Notes: generated by a model not told the origin, from the letters alone. A stretch of 64,000 bases of DNA from Metabacillus endolithicus (GCF_023078335.1 NZ_CP095550.1:4136001-4200000), one strand, 5' to 3'; shown: positions 27,577 to 37,867, numbered from the stretch's first letter. Program-made: numbers and translations.

Positions 27577-28080
27577 ATGTTTCAAACAAAAGAACGTTTT
27601 TTAATGTCTTGGCAATTTGAAGCAACTTCAACACAAAAGTTACTGAATCAGCTAAATGATGATTCACTTAATCAGGAGATTACACCTAATCACTGGACAT
27701 TGGGGAGAGTCGCATGGCATATAGTGACAGCCATTCGTGTTATTTCATCGCAAACGAATTTAAGATTTGAAGGACCAGCTGAAGATTTTCCTGTACCAAC
27801 ATCCTCAACTTTTATTTCTGAAAGCTATAAGCAGGCTTCTCAGGCATTTACAGAGGCAATCCAAACTCAATGGTCAGATCATAACTTGCAGGATATAATT
27901 GAATTTTTCGGACAGAAAATGCCTGTTGGAACATTATTATTATTTTTACTTCAGCATCAAACGCATCATCGAGGACAATTAACAGTACTTATGCGGCAAG
28001 CAGGAATAGATGTTTCAGGAGTTTATGGACCTTCAAAAGATGAATGGGCAGCACTTGGAATGGAAGCGCCGAAGATGTAA
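27577..28080 (+). CDS. DinB-family metal-dependent protein
   Basis: 167 residues from ATG 27577 (GGAGGGATCATT upstream). DinB four-helix fold with the three metal-ligand histidines seen as GRVAWHIVTAI and LQHQTHHRGQL. The family includes damage-inducible proteins and bacillithiol-dependent transferases; the substrate here is unknown. Single gene. Confidence 0.85.
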   Translation: MFQTKERFLMSWQFEATSTQKLLNQLNDDSLNQEITPNHWTLGRVAWHIVTAIRVISSQTNLRFEGPAEDFPVPTSSTFISESYKQASQAFTEAIQTQWSDHNLQDIIEFFGQKMPVGTLLLFLLQHQTHHRGQLTVLMRQAGIDVSGVYGPSKDEWAALGMEAPKM

Positions 28081-28152
28081 TGTTGAAAAAGGTAATTGTG
28101 AAAACGATGAATAACATCATGTTTAACGAATAGGAATATAGTTAATGGCGGA

Positions 28153-28184
28153 GACACTGGTAATTATTTACTGGTGTTTTTTTC
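28153..28184 (+). terminator. Terminator after the DinB gene
   Basis: ACACTGGT pairs with ACTGGTGT (two G-U pairs) and is followed by seven T. Confidence 0.5.
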
Positions 28185-28331
28185 TTGTGTAATACTAGTT
28201 TGAAACCCTTACATTTCTGGAGAAGATGATTTATAATAGAAAAATTGATAACTATACTTCTAAGATATGTAAGTATGAAACTTACTATATTAGCATCTCA
28301 TACTTGCAAATAAAACATAAAGGATTTTTTT

Positions 28332-29512
28332 ATGATAAACCAAAACTCCCTTGTACCATTACGAACATTTATGTTTTTTGTTAGCGCTATCGGATCAATG
28401 GTCGTTAGTTTTCTCCCGATTTACTTTCAGTATAAAGGATTCTCTAGCTCTCAAATTGGTTGGTTTTTGGCAATTGGTCCATTTGTCGGCTTGATTGCTC
28501 AGCCGCTATGGGGATATGCTAGTGACAAGTATAAAACAGTTAAAAAAGTTTTATTCTCTTGTTTAATAGGATTTTCGGTAAGTGTAATTTGGCTTTTTCA
28601 GATTGATTCTTTTTTATGGATTATTATAGCGGGATCTCTCTTTTTCTTTTTTTCTCACCAGTTAATCCTCTGGCTGATAATCTGGCAAAAAGACAATCTC
28701 AGATTCACTCCGTTACATTTGGCTCAATAAGGATGTGGGGGTCTATAGGTTTTGCCCTTGTTTCATTATTTAGCGGCTTTTTACTTTCCAAGTTTGGGAT
28801 TGGATTTTTAGCCATCCCCATTACTGTTCTTGCAGTTTCTACTTGCTTGCTTTCATTAACGTTGACTGATGCAAAAGCAGGTAGCAAAAAGGTGAACTAT
28901 AAAGACATCGGGATGTTTTTTAAAGATCCAACCTTAACGGCATTTTTCATCTTGATTGCGTTAGTTTTGCTAACACATCGAACTAGTGATTCGTTTATTA
29001 GTTTATATTTGTTTGAAATAGGTGGAAACGAAATGTTAGTTGGTTGGATATGGTTTATTGGTGTATCAAGTGAAGCACTTCTCTTTTTCTTAAGTGCCAA
29101 ATGGTTTCGCTCTTCCAGCCCGATTTTATATATCATTATCGCCTCAGTTCTTTATTGTATTCGCTGGATCTTAACAGCGCTTTCGCAGGATCCAACGATG
29201 CTTTTATGTATTCAAGTTTTACATGGAATTTGTTTTGCTATCGTTTTTTTAGGTGCTCTTGAGTACTTATATAAAGTCATTCCTGAAGAGTTGCAAGCAA
29301 CAGGACATATGGTGTTTGTAGGCATCTCCTTTGGTATAACAGGAATTATCGGATCTTCAGTTGGAGGAATTATTTTTGAAAACTTCGGGGGATCAACGTT
29401 ATATTTCTTACTAGCAGGATCATCGTTTTTAGGCCTGATTGGTTTTCTTTTCTTTTATAAAAAGGAGAAAAAAGCAGAACTCAAGCAGACTGAAATGGAA
29501 AGTGTTAGTTAA
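28332..29512 (+). CDS. MFS transporter of the MFS_1-like type, one frameshift near 28650
   Basis: Two overlapping frames (28332-28730 and 28616-29512) join into about 393 residues with twelve transmembrane helices if one T is restored in the T run near 28645, giving FFFSPVNPLADNLAKR. The N-terminus FFVSAIGSMVVSFLPIYFQYKG with GWFLAIGPFVGLIAQPLWGYASDK and the helix-5 motif FGSIRMWGSIGFAL match the nucleoside/phenylpropionate-like MFS_1_like group. Substrate unknown. The break is in a homopolymer, so a sequencing error is likely. Confidence 0.8.
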
Positions 29513-29627
29513 CAGATGGGCCGCTGTGTGTGAAATAACAACATAGTGGCCTTTGCTGTTTAAAGTTAAGAAAAATTAGCCATACAATCATTTTCACTTC
29601 ATATATATAAGTGAAGGGGGTTGTACG

Positions 29628-30785
29628 GTGAAATCGACAAGACCATTTCTTTTAAAACTTGTATATGTGCCTATTCTAATCATCCTCCTCATGTTCTTCT
29701 TGATTGGGGTTCTGATTTCGATGAATGTTACTGTGGATTCAAGAACGATCCAGAGAACGATCGGTGAACTTAACACAGAAGAGTTATTTGTTCATTTTCT
29801 CCAATTTGAGAATCATTATTTCTACCCTGAATCTAAAAACCCCTTATTAACAACATCTAATCTATCTACCTTAGCCATCCAGCTTGCAACAAGTGTAAAA
29901 CCAACGGACGCAAGGACATTTCTAGGAAATGAATTACCTGGTCTCAGATTATATGATACAGAGATAGCTGTTGCAGGTGAAGGAACAAATCTTAGCAACA
30001 TTCCGTATGAATCCCCTCCACCAACAGAAATTTTACTTCAGGAAAGAAAAGTTGTGGAGGAAGAATTAAAGGGAAGAACAACAGAAGACAAAGATGATGA
30101 ACAAATAACGAATCCAGATGAAAAAACAGTGTTTATCTATCAGAGCCATAGTTGGGAGTCATTTTTACCGTTATTAGAGGGAGCTGAACAGCCAAATGAG
30201 GCAATCAGTTCAGATGAGCGTGTAAATGTAATCGGCCTTGGCAGTCGTTTAGCTGAAAATCTAATGAAAAAGGGAATTGGTGTTGAGCACGATAAAACCA
30301 ATATGACGAAAGAACTACAACAAAAAGGTTGGAAGTCAACGAAGGCATATACTGTTTCTGGAACAATTGTCGATCAAGCAGCTGCTGCAACAACAAGCAA
30401 ATATGTTTATTACATTGATATTCATCGTGATTCTGCCAGAAAAAACATAACAACCAAGACAATAAATGGAGAGACCTACGCAAGAATCTACTTTGTTGTG
30501 GGAAAAGAAAATGAAAACTATCTAGAAAATCTTGATTTTGCTAAAACCTTACATCAGAACCTCGAAAAAAAATATCCAGGAATTAGTCGAGGTGTATTTT
30601 TAAAATCAAAAAGTGAGGGCAATGGTGTTTACAATCAAGATGTATCTAATAAAGCCATGTTGATTGAAATTGGTGGAGTAGATAACAATCTTGATGAACT
30701 TGAAAGAACAGTTGATGTTTTTGCTGATATTCTTACTGAATATCATTGGGAAAATCACGAGGCGAAAGAAGTGGGGGGACAATGA
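29628..30785 (+). CDS. spoIIP: Stage II sporulation protein P-like cell-wall hydrolase
   Basis: 385 residues from GTG 29628. One N-terminal anchor (LVYVPILIILLMFFLIGVLI), a variable middle, then the SpoIIP amidase/endopeptidase domain from about residue 165: VFIYQSHSWESFLP, YYIDIHRDSARKN, ARIYFVVGKENENYLEN, KAMLIEIGGVDNNLDELERT. SpoIIP cuts septal peptidoglycan together with SpoIID during engulfment. It is not next to gpr here, so it could be the principal copy or a paralogue. Confidence 0.85.
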   Translation: MKSTRPFLLKLVYVPILIILLMFFLIGVLISMNVTVDSRTIQRTIGELNTEELFVHFLQFENHYFYPESKNPLLTTSNLSTLAIQLATSVKPTDARTFLGNELPGLRLYDTEIAVAGEGTNLSNIPYESPPPTEILLQERKVVEEELKGRTTEDKDDEQITNPDEKTVFIYQSHSWESFLPLLEGAEQPNEAISSDERVNVIGLGSRLAENLMKKGIGVEHDKTNMTKELQQKGWKSTKAYTVSGTIVDQAAAATTSKYVYYIDIHRDSARKNITTKTINGETYARIYFVVGKENENYLENLDFAKTLHQNLEKKYPGISRGVFLKSKSEGNGVYNQDVSNKAMLIEIGGVDNNLDELERTVDVFADILTEYHWENHEAKEVGGQ

Positions 30786-30950
30786 CATTTTTGGAAGGTG
30801 GAGTAAAAGCATGGCTTCTTCGAGAGACAAGGGCAAGGGAATGGAGAAGAGTATTACTATAGACCAGATGAGTATTTAGAAATAGGTAATGGCTCATTTG
30901 GGGGATAAGGATAAAGGAAGAAGGCTTGATTTGTTTGTCCGATTTGCTGT

Positions 30951-31620
30951 TATTGAGACAGGGGTTACGTCCTATGGCAGAATCTTGGTCCCGATTTCGG
31001 AGGATTGAGACAGGAAACAACTGGAAAGAGCGGTTTCTGTCCCTATACCCTAAGGATCGAGACAGGAATCAACTGGAAAGAGTGGTTCCAGTCTCGATAC
31101 CCTGAGTATCGAGACTGGATTCAAATCTAAAGAGTATCTTCTGTCCCGATAGGCCGAGTATCGAGACAGGAAACAACTCGAAAGAGCAGTTTCTGTCCCG
31201 ATAGCCTAAGTATCGAGACAGGAATCAACTGGAAAGAGCGGTACCAGTCCCGATAGCCTATGTATTGGGACAGGAATCACCTCGAAAAAGCCGTACCAGT
31301 CTCGATAGCCTAAGTATCGAGACAGGAATCAACTCAAAAGAGCAGTTTCAGTCTCGATAGCCTAAGTATCGAGACAGGAATCAACTCAAAAGAGCAGTTT
31401 CAGTCCCGATAGGCCGAGTATCGAGACAGGAAACAACTCGAAAGAGCAGTTTCAGTCCCGATAGCCTAAGTATCGAGACAGGAATCAACTCAAAAGAGCG
31501 GTACCAGTCCCGATACCCTAAGTATCGAGACAGGAATCAACTCAAAAAAGCCGTACCAGTCCCAATAACCTAAGTATCAGACAGAACTCAACACTTAAGA
31601 CCGTTTCCTGTCCTGACACC
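30951..31620. repeat. Tandem array of about 13 hairpin units with exact 52-bp period
   Basis: The 937-base gap after spoIIP has no gene. The phrase GAGACAGGAA starts at 31007, 31059, 31163, 31215, 31319, 31371, 31423, 31475 and 31527, with variants at 30955, 31111, 31267 and about 31579: always 52 bases apart. Each unit contains TATCGAGAC ... GTCTCGATA about 25 bases apart, and adjacent units form a second inverted repeat across the GCCTAAG linker. Point differences in one arm are often not matched in the other. No unique spacers, so this is not CRISPR. Confidence 0.9.
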
Positions 31621-31722
31621 CTGTGCACAAACAACGATACCCTTAGTATTCTCGCTTGCATCAATTTAATTTCACCTGAACATGTGATGGATCATGCGTT
31701 AATATATTAAGGCCTCAAAATA

Positions 31723-33080
31723 TCAATAATATTTCACTTTGTTATTAGATTTAGGATTTTTCCAATGCTTTCTCATAAATAAACAAACAATCCCGATAAT
31801 GGTAACAAATAATATACTTACATAAAAACCTGGTCGAATTGATTTTTCTAACAAAGTTCCGCTGATAGCAGCGAGAAGAAGAAGCAACCCGATATATCCC
31901 AAAATTTTATTCCAGACTTTTAGCTTCAGAAGTTTAAATGAAGAACAGATGATAAAGATCCAATTGTATAGTAACAAAATTCCTGCTGCTGTTGTAATGT
32001 ATTCGTAAATTTTTCCAGGTAACAATAAAGCAGTAACAATTGAGGCAATAAAGCCCCAACTGTTGCAAGAATTAATGATGGTAAGGGTAAGCTTTTAAAC
32101 TTTAATTTTTTTGAAAATACAGCTGGTGCATCTCCATCATCAGCGAGAGTGACAAGGAGGTTTGTTACTCCATATAAAGCGGCTGTCATGGTAGAAAAAC
32201 CAGCGATAATAATGGCGCCATTAAAAACATGTGGGAAAAAGGCCAAATTAAAATCAGATAAAGCTGTGACAAATGGGCTTTCTTTTTCACTAAATTTATC
32301 AAATGCAACTAGTGAAACGGCGAGTCCTAACGATAAAACATATACGGTAGTTAAGCTTATTAACATCAAAGATCCCGCTTTTGGTGCGTCCTTTTTATCC
32401 TTTAATTGCATTGCTTTTAATCCAATAACTTCAATACCACCATATGCATAAAAGGCATAAATGAGTGAAGCATAAAAGCCTTTAAAACCATCAGGGAAAA
32501 GTTCCTTGGGTGCGACAGGTACACCTGTTGGTTTTGCGTCACCTCCACCTATCCATCCAAAGAGTGCGGCAAATGCTAGAATGATGAACATAAGAATAGC
32601 AGCAAACTTTACAACAGCAAAAATGTCCTCCATTTTATCAAACCCGCTTGTTCCAGAAATGACAACAAGGATGGAAAGTACAGCATATCCTGCTGAGAAA
32701 ATCCATAAAGGAACATTAGGAAACCAAAATTGTGACAAAATCGCTAGTGCTGTTAATTGACTTCCCATTACGAGAATATTTGAACTCCAATAATTCCATC
32801 CACAACCAAATGCAGCCCACTTACCAAATGCTTTTCCAGCATAATAGCAAAATGAGCCTTCCTGCGGGTCTTTAGCGGTCATTTTTGCTAAAACGTTATA
32901 AACAATAAAAGTACCAAGTGCGGCTAATAAAAAGGAAAAAACGATGGAAGGTCCAGCAATTTTAACCCCAATTCCAGACCCTAGAAAATAACCGGTTCCA
33001 ATCGTACACCCAATTCCAATGAGTGATAACTGCCACCATTTCATGTTGCCTTGTGATGTGCTCTTTGCAGATTTAGCCAT
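31723..33080 (-). CDS. Amino-acid permease (APC superfamily), one frameshift near 32055
   Basis: Two frames (31926-33080 and 31723-32025) join into about 452 residues if one base is restored in GGGGCTTTATTGCC, giving VGAFIASIVTALLLPGKIYEYITT. Twelve helices. The N-terminal MKWWQLSLIGIGCTIGTGYFLGSGIGV with the GxGxG-like helix-1 break and PQEGSFCYYAGKAFG are typical of AAT/APC amino-acid permeases. Substrate not predictable. ATG 33080 is preceded by TTAGGAGGGTATTGT. Confidence 0.82.
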
Positions 33081-33183
33081 ACAATACCCTCCTAAAACTC
33101 CCTAATAATTAGGGTTTCAAAGAATTGATTTTATTATGTAAAGTTTCGGCTGCTTTTCAGAAATAGAAGGTTAAGCATCATTT

Positions 33184-33208
33184 AAAAACCCCTTACAATA
33201 GTAAGGGG
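33184..33208 (-). terminator. Terminator of the GvpU-like gene
   Basis: CCCCTTAC AATA GTAAGGGG with A5 to the left (T5 on the minus strand). Confidence 0.8.
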
Positions 33209-33216
33209 AATATAAA

Positions 33217-33648
33217 TTAGACAAGCGAATTGAAGGAAAAGCCATCAACTGCTGAAATTCTTCCTCTCCACCATGTACCGCGGTTAAGAGTTTCTTGACT
33301 GTTTGTATTTAGATATTTTGCATCTTTAAGATGAATAAAGGTGAAAGGAGTTGAATTGTCTTTGGACTCTTGATCAGATTCTTCTTGTTTCTGCTTTGCA
33401 TATTCTTCTTTTAAATCATGAAACTTCTTTGAAATAATTTTTGACATTGTGCTATCTTGGAAATTCTTCGATGCTTCTGTGATTCCCTCATAATAGGCAG
33501 TTGCCCCAATAAGAGTTCCTGAGACAACAGTTCCGTTTACGCTTAAAGTAACATCAACTTCAACACCGTCTTGCTCAACAAGATCTAAAAACATCAAAAT
33601 AATTGCATCGTCAGTACCCGTTTGTTCTTGCTCTTTTTCTTTTGCCAT
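33217..33648 (-). CDS. gvpU: GvpU-like gas-vesicle accessory protein, orphan
   Basis: 143 residues. MFLDLVEQDGVEVDVTLSVNGTVVSGTLIGATAYYEG ... FTFIHLKDAKYLN is the pattern I associate with GvpU, a small accessory protein of the Bacillus megaterium gas-vesicle cluster. No other gvp gene lies in this window. The strand pattern VDVTLSVNG...VSGTLIG...FIHLKDA also recalls the small barrels of the Mnx accessory proteins. ATG 33648 has CGAGGTGTTTTT before it. Identity is from recall. Confidence 0.6.
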   Translation of the reverse strand: MAKEKEQEQTGTDDAIILMFLDLVEQDGVEVDVTLSVNGTVVSGTLIGATAYYEGITEASKNFQDSTMSKIISKKFHDLKEEYAKQKQEESDQESKDNSTPFTFIHLKDAKYLNTNSQETLNRGTWWRGRISAVDGFSFNSLV

Positions 33649-33792
33649 AAAAACACCTCGCTAATAACCGTTGGTAAAGTTATCATGCCCTAAAAACCAG
33701 AGTTTGCTTACTCCATTTTTTAACATTTAATCATAGTGGACAACTCCCTTCATATAATGTACAAGTCCGGTAAAAAGGAGTGTGTGGTTTCG

Positions 33793-34428
33793 TTGAGTAT
33801 CAGCATTTTAGTTAGTTACATTTTTTTAGGATTATCCTTAGCTGCCCCAATTGGTCCAGTTAATTCTGCTCGATTAGATAAGGGAATTAAAAATGGATTT
33901 TGGCATGCTTGGATTGTAGGAGCAGGAAGTATGATTGCAGATGCTTTTTTTATGCTCTTTGTTTACCTTGGTATGGTGAATTTTTTAGATATACCTATTG
34001 TCCAGACTTTTCTTTGGTTGTTTGGTGGATTTATTCTTATTTATTCAGGTGTTGAGAGCATTCTAGGTGTGAATAAGGTCAATCTAACTATAAGTCGTAA
34101 AAAGGATTCTTTAACAAAATGCTTTTTTACCGGGTTTATGATGTCTATAACAAGCCCACTTTCTATTTTGTTTTGGTTAGGCATTTATGGTTCCGTATTA
34201 GCTAAGACGATCCAAATGAACGGTACAAGTCAGTTGCTGGTGTACAGCTGCATGATTTTTGTAGGTTTAACATTGTGGGACGTTTTTGTTGCTGGTCTTA
34301 CAACAGGATTCCGTAAATTTTTAAATGATACAAGCTTAAAAGTAATCTCAATTATCTCTGGTGCTTCATTGCTAGGTTTTGGACTATATTTTGGTTATCA
34401 AGGGCTTAAAGCACTCTTTCATTTCTAA
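33793..34428 (+). CDS. LysE-family exporter
   Basis: 211 residues from TTG 33793 (AAAGGAGTGTGTGGTTTCG). Six helices; the N-terminus FLGLSLAAPIGPVNSARLDKGIKNGFWHAW carries the LysE/RhtB signature around PIGP. These export amino acids or related compounds. Followed by a terminator; single gene. Confidence 0.85.
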   Translation: MSISILVSYIFLGLSLAAPIGPVNSARLDKGIKNGFWHAWIVGAGSMIADAFFMLFVYLGMVNFLDIPIVQTFLWLFGGFILIYSGVESILGVNKVNLTISRKKDSLTKCFFTGFMMSITSPLSILFWLGIYGSVLAKTIQMNGTSQLLVYSCMIFVGLTLWDVFVAGLTTGFRKFLNDTSLKVISIISGASLLGFGLYFGYQGLKALFHF

Positions 34429-34464
34429 TCCTGAAGGAAGTATTTTTTGACCATTATAGTTAGC

Positions 34465-34495
34465 AAAGCGGTTGCCTTTATTCAACCGCTTTTTT
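34465..34495 (+). terminator. Terminator of the LysE gene
   Basis: AAGCGGTTG ... CAACCGCTTTTTT. Confidence 0.85.
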
Positions 34496-34551
34496 CTTTT
34501 AAAATAAATCTATTAAGAGGAAAAAGCTAATGTGGGTGAAGGGAGAAAAAG

Positions 34552-35355
34552 ATGACATCAATAATCGAATTAAAACACGTTTCACTTAAAAGAAATGGTC
34601 AATGGATTTTGAGGGATATAAACTGGGAAATCAAAAAACATGAACATTGGGTGTTGTATGGACTAAATGGAGCTGGAAAAACAGCTCTCTTAAATATGCT
34701 TTGTGCGTATTATTTTCCAACTGAAGGAGATGTGAAAGTATTAGGGAAGGTATTTGGTCGTGATTATTTAGCGGAGAAACTTCGTCAAAAAATCGGACTA
34801 GTATCTACAAAGCTACAACAGAAATTTTATCCTTCAGACACTGCATTTGAAATTGTATTAAGTGGTGCTTTTGCTTCAATCGGACTTTATGAAAAACCAA
34901 CAGAAGAAATGAGACAAAAAGCGATTGGACTATTAAAAGAACTGAGCTGTTTACATTATGCTGATAGAGCATATGAAACTTTGTCACAGGGAGAAAGGCA
35001 ACGAGTTTTGATTGCTCGAGCTTTAATGTCAGAGCCTGAGCTGTTAATTTTAGATGAACCGACAACAGGTTTAGATTTTCTTGCACGTGAACAGCTATTA
35101 GAATCAATAGAGGGCATGATGAAAAAGGAATCCGCACCAACTCTTCTTTATGTTACTCATCATGTTGAAGAGATCTTGCCAATCTTTTCTCATACTCTTT
35201 TATTAAAAAGAGGAGAAGTATTCGATTCTGGTGAAACAAAAGAGATGCTATCTGCTGGGAAGCTTTCAGCGCTTTTTGATTCTGACGTTTCAGTGATCTG
35301 GGATGAAGGACGTGCAAGTTTAAGGAGAAAAGTTCAAACCATTGATGCAGAATAG
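34552..35355 (+). CDS. YlmA-like ABC ATPase
   Basis: 267 residues: Walker A GLNGAGKTALL, signature LSQGERQRVLIARALM, Walker B LLILDEPTTGLD and an H-loop in YVTHHVEEI. The sequence resembles Bacillus YlmA, a soluble ATPase without a cognate membrane subunit next to it; none is found here either. Role unknown, perhaps ribosome- or transport-related. Confidence 0.85.
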   Translation: MTSIIELKHVSLKRNGQWILRDINWEIKKHEHWVLYGLNGAGKTALLNMLCAYYFPTEGDVKVLGKVFGRDYLAEKLRQKIGLVSTKLQQKFYPSDTAFEIVLSGAFASIGLYEKPTEEMRQKAIGLLKELSCLHYADRAYETLSQGERQRVLIARALMSEPELLILDEPTTGLDFLAREQLLESIEGMMKKESAPTLLYVTHHVEEILPIFSHTLLLKRGEVFDSGETKEMLSAGKLSALFDSDVSVIWDEGRASLRRKVQTIDAE

Positions 35356-35424
35356 TACTCGCTCTTTCTTAATAAAAATAGAAATAAGGCCTATATCTCT
35401 TACGATTTTAAAGGAAGTGTTCCA

Positions 35425-36813
35425 ATGTTTTTAAAATCCTTTGAAACGAAACAAATGCTTGAAGCGATTTTAGAGAGTATTGATGAAGGTATTCATGCTG
35501 TTAATTCTGAAGGGATCACAATTTTTTATAATCAAGTAGCTGCTAAACATGACGGAGTTGAAATGGAGGAAGTACTTGGAAAGCATGTTCTTGAGGTGTT
35601 TCCTTCATTAAATAGGCAAACAAGTACCTTGCTTAAGGTCATAGAGACAGGAAACTCAATTTATCAGCAATCTCAGACCTATAAAAATAGTAAGGGTCAA
35701 CTCATTGATACGGTAAATACTACTTTACCTATTAAAGTTGGGAATAACATTGTTGGGGCAGTTGAAATTGCCAAGGATTTTACAAAAGTCAAACACCTTT
35801 CTCAAAAGCTTCTTGAACTTCAGGAAAAAATGAACGGGCAGCAATCAAAGCCAATATCCACTTCAGGGGCAAAGTATGAGTGGGATCATTTTGTAACTGC
35901 TTGTGAAGAAATAAATGAACTAAAGAGATTGGCTAAAAAGGCTGCCAATAGTACCTCACCAGTGATGGTATATGGTGAGACTGGCACAGGAAAGGAATTA
36001 ATGGTTCAAGCCATTCATAATGGTTCCATTAGAAAAGATGGGCCATTTATTGCTCAAAATTGCTCTTCTTTACCTGAATCTTTGCTTGAAAGTATTTTAT
36101 TTGGAACGAAAAAAGGGAGTTACACAGGGGCGGTCGATCGAGCGGGATTATTTGAGCTTGCTCATGGTGGAACGCTGTTTTTAGATGAGATTCATACAAT
36201 GCCTTTGGATTTTCAAGCAAAGCTATTACGAGTCCTGGAAGATGGAGTTATTAGGCGAGTGGGAGGTGTTGATTCATATTCAGTAGATGTAAGAGTTATT
36301 GTCGCGATGAACGAGCATCCTTACATTTGTATGGAAAAGAAGCAATTAAGGACTGATTTATATTATCGTCTAAATGTTTTCTTTCTTGAACTTCCTCCTT
36401 TAAGAAAAAGAACGGGAGATATTCCTCTATTGATTCATCATTTTATTCAAAAATATAACTACAATTTCGGTAAACTTGTGATTCATATTGATGAGAACGT
36501 GATATCACTGTTAGAAAGTCATTCCTGGCCAGGAAATGTTAGAGAGCTTGAGCATGTCATTGAATATGCGATGAACATGGTAGAAAAGGAGGATACATTA
36601 ACAATTCACCATCTACCCTCCTTTATAAAAGATAAAATTCCTCCTGAAAAGGATGTAATAAAATCCTTTCGTGAAGTTGTTGAGAAAACAGAGAAAGACT
36701 TAATTCAACAAGCACTACACAAAACAAATGGAAATGTGCTTAAGGCCTCTGAGCTCCTTGAACTCCCAAGACAAACTCTTCAATATAAAATGAAAAAATA
36801 TAAAATTCACTAA
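35425..36813 (+). CDS. Sigma54-dependent activator (RocR-like) of the lysine cluster
   Basis: 462 residues. PAS sensor (about 10-120), AAA+ domain with Walker A GETGTGKELM, the sigma54 contact loop GSYTGA (GAFTGA variant), Walker B GGTLFLDEIHTM and PGNVRELEHVIE, then a Fis-type helix-turn-helix (GNVLKASELLELPRQTLQYKMKKY). Size and layout match RocR. It is followed 14 bases later by ablB and then by a sigma54 promoter in front of kamA, so it almost certainly activates that operon in response to a lysine-related signal. Confidence 0.88.
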   Translation: MFLKSFETKQMLEAILESIDEGIHAVNSEGITIFYNQVAAKHDGVEMEEVLGKHVLEVFPSLNRQTSTLLKVIETGNSIYQQSQTYKNSKGQLIDTVNTTLPIKVGNNIVGAVEIAKDFTKVKHLSQKLLELQEKMNGQQSKPISTSGAKYEWDHFVTACEEINELKRLAKKAANSTSPVMVYGETGTGKELMVQAIHNGSIRKDGPFIAQNCSSLPESLLESILFGTKKGSYTGAVDRAGLFELAHGGTLFLDEIHTMPLDFQAKLLRVLEDGVIRRVGGVDSYSVDVRVIVAMNEHPYICMEKKQLRTDLYYRLNVFFLELPPLRKRTGDIPLLIHHFIQKYNYNFGKLVIHIDENVISLLESHSWPGNVRELEHVIEYAMNMVEKEDTLTIHHLPSFIKDKIPPEKDVIKSFREVVEKTEKDLIQQALHKTNGNVLKASELLELPRQTLQYKMKKYKIH

Positions 36814-36827
36814 ATGAGGTGGATACA

Positions 36828-37679
36828 ATGACCTTGACTTCCGAAACGAAGAAAATTTCAACATCCCGCTATGTCATGCAACTGTATTTAGACTATTTTA
36901 ATGAACGAATTCGCGTCGATCATTACCGGGGAAATATGACAATGATTTTGCAGGAAATAGAAAGATTAAGCGCAGAAAATACCTTTCAAAAAATTATTTT
37001 TTTCACACGCCCTGAGCAATGGATGGACCTTTTATCAAAAGGATATGAGTTGGAAGCAGTAATAAAAGGATATTTTAATGGTGCTGATAACATGATTATG
37101 ACAAAGTATTTAGATGATAAAAGAAGAACAAGTGAACACTGGATTCAAGAGAATACTATTCTTGAAAAAGTCTTTCAAAAAGAAAGACAAATAAATGAAA
37201 CAGACTTACCTGCTCATTATCATTTCCGCAAAGCTGAAATTAACGATGCTGAACAGCTCGCCAATTTATATGGTAAGGTGTTTGAAATTTATCCAACTCC
37301 GATGAATAATAAAGACTATGTAAAAAAAATGATTAGTGCCGGCAATCTTTTTTATGTAGTGGAAAGCAACAACTTACTAGTTAGTGCTGCTTCTGCAGAT
37401 GTGAACATTGATTTTAAAAATGCTGAGTTAACAGACTGTGCAACATTGCCAGAACATAGAAAGTACGGGTTAATGAAAATGCTGCTATTATTTCTTGAAA
37501 CTGATTTACGCAATAATGGGATTTTTTGTGCATTTTCAATTGCGAGGTCACTATCCTTTGGGATGAATGCAGCGTTTTATCAGCTTGGTTATGAATACAA
37601 TGGGAGATTGACTAAGAACTGTTATATATTTGATAAGCTTGAAGATATGAATGTATGGGTGAAAGATCTCTCTCATTAA
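36828..37679 (+). CDS. ablB: Beta-lysine N6-acetyltransferase (AblB/YodP)
   Basis: 283 residues from ATG 36828 (ATGAGGTGGATACA). GNAT fold in the C-terminal half (ELTDCATLPEHRKYGLMKMLL). It acetylates beta-lysine made by KamA; in some organisms N-acetyl-beta-lysine is a compatible solute. Size and linkage match YodP/AblB. It is co-transcribed with the upstream activator rather than with kamA, which has its own promoter 190 bases further on. Confidence 0.82.
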   Translation: MTLTSETKKISTSRYVMQLYLDYFNERIRVDHYRGNMTMILQEIERLSAENTFQKIIFFTRPEQWMDLLSKGYELEAVIKGYFNGADNMIMTKYLDDKRRTSEHWIQENTILEKVFQKERQINETDLPAHYHFRKAEINDAEQLANLYGKVFEIYPTPMNNKDYVKKMISAGNLFYVVESNNLLVSAASADVNIDFKNAELTDCATLPEHRKYGLMKMLLLFLETDLRNNGIFCAFSIARSLSFGMNAAFYQLGYEYNGRLTKNCYIFDKLEDMNVWVKDLSH

Positions 37680-37680
37680 C

Positions 37681-37715
37681 TGCCGAGTTTTTAGCATGCT
37701 GCCGAATTTTCAGCA
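37681..37715 (+). promoter_or_regulatory. Two direct dyad sites, putative enhancer (UAS) for the sigma54 activator
   Basis: TGCCGAGTTTTTAGCA (37681-37696) and TGCCGAATTTTCAGCA (37700-37715). Each is itself an imperfect inverted repeat (TGCCGA/TCAGCA), 19 bases apart centre to centre. They start two bases after the ablB stop and lie about 170 bases upstream of the -12 element: the geometry expected of an enhancer bound by a dimer pair. Confidence 0.65.
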
Positions 37716-37867
37716 AGTTTCATAAGCGTTGTTTGCCCGAATCTTGGCACTTGCTGCTTTTTTTATAGTGAAAAAGAATATCTTTTTATGAAGAGTAGAC
37801 ATAAATTATTTTTCCAGATGCTTAGACATAACGATTTATCTAAAGAAAATGGTTTCCCTTCTTATAG

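Noticed and set aside
30951..31620. CRISPR array
   Set aside because: The whole 52-base unit repeats; there are no unique spacers and no cas genes in the window.
37742..37760. A second sigma54 promoter (TTGGCACTTGCTGC)
   Set aside because: The -24 element looks right but TTGC is at the wrong distance; the promoter at 37868 is exact.
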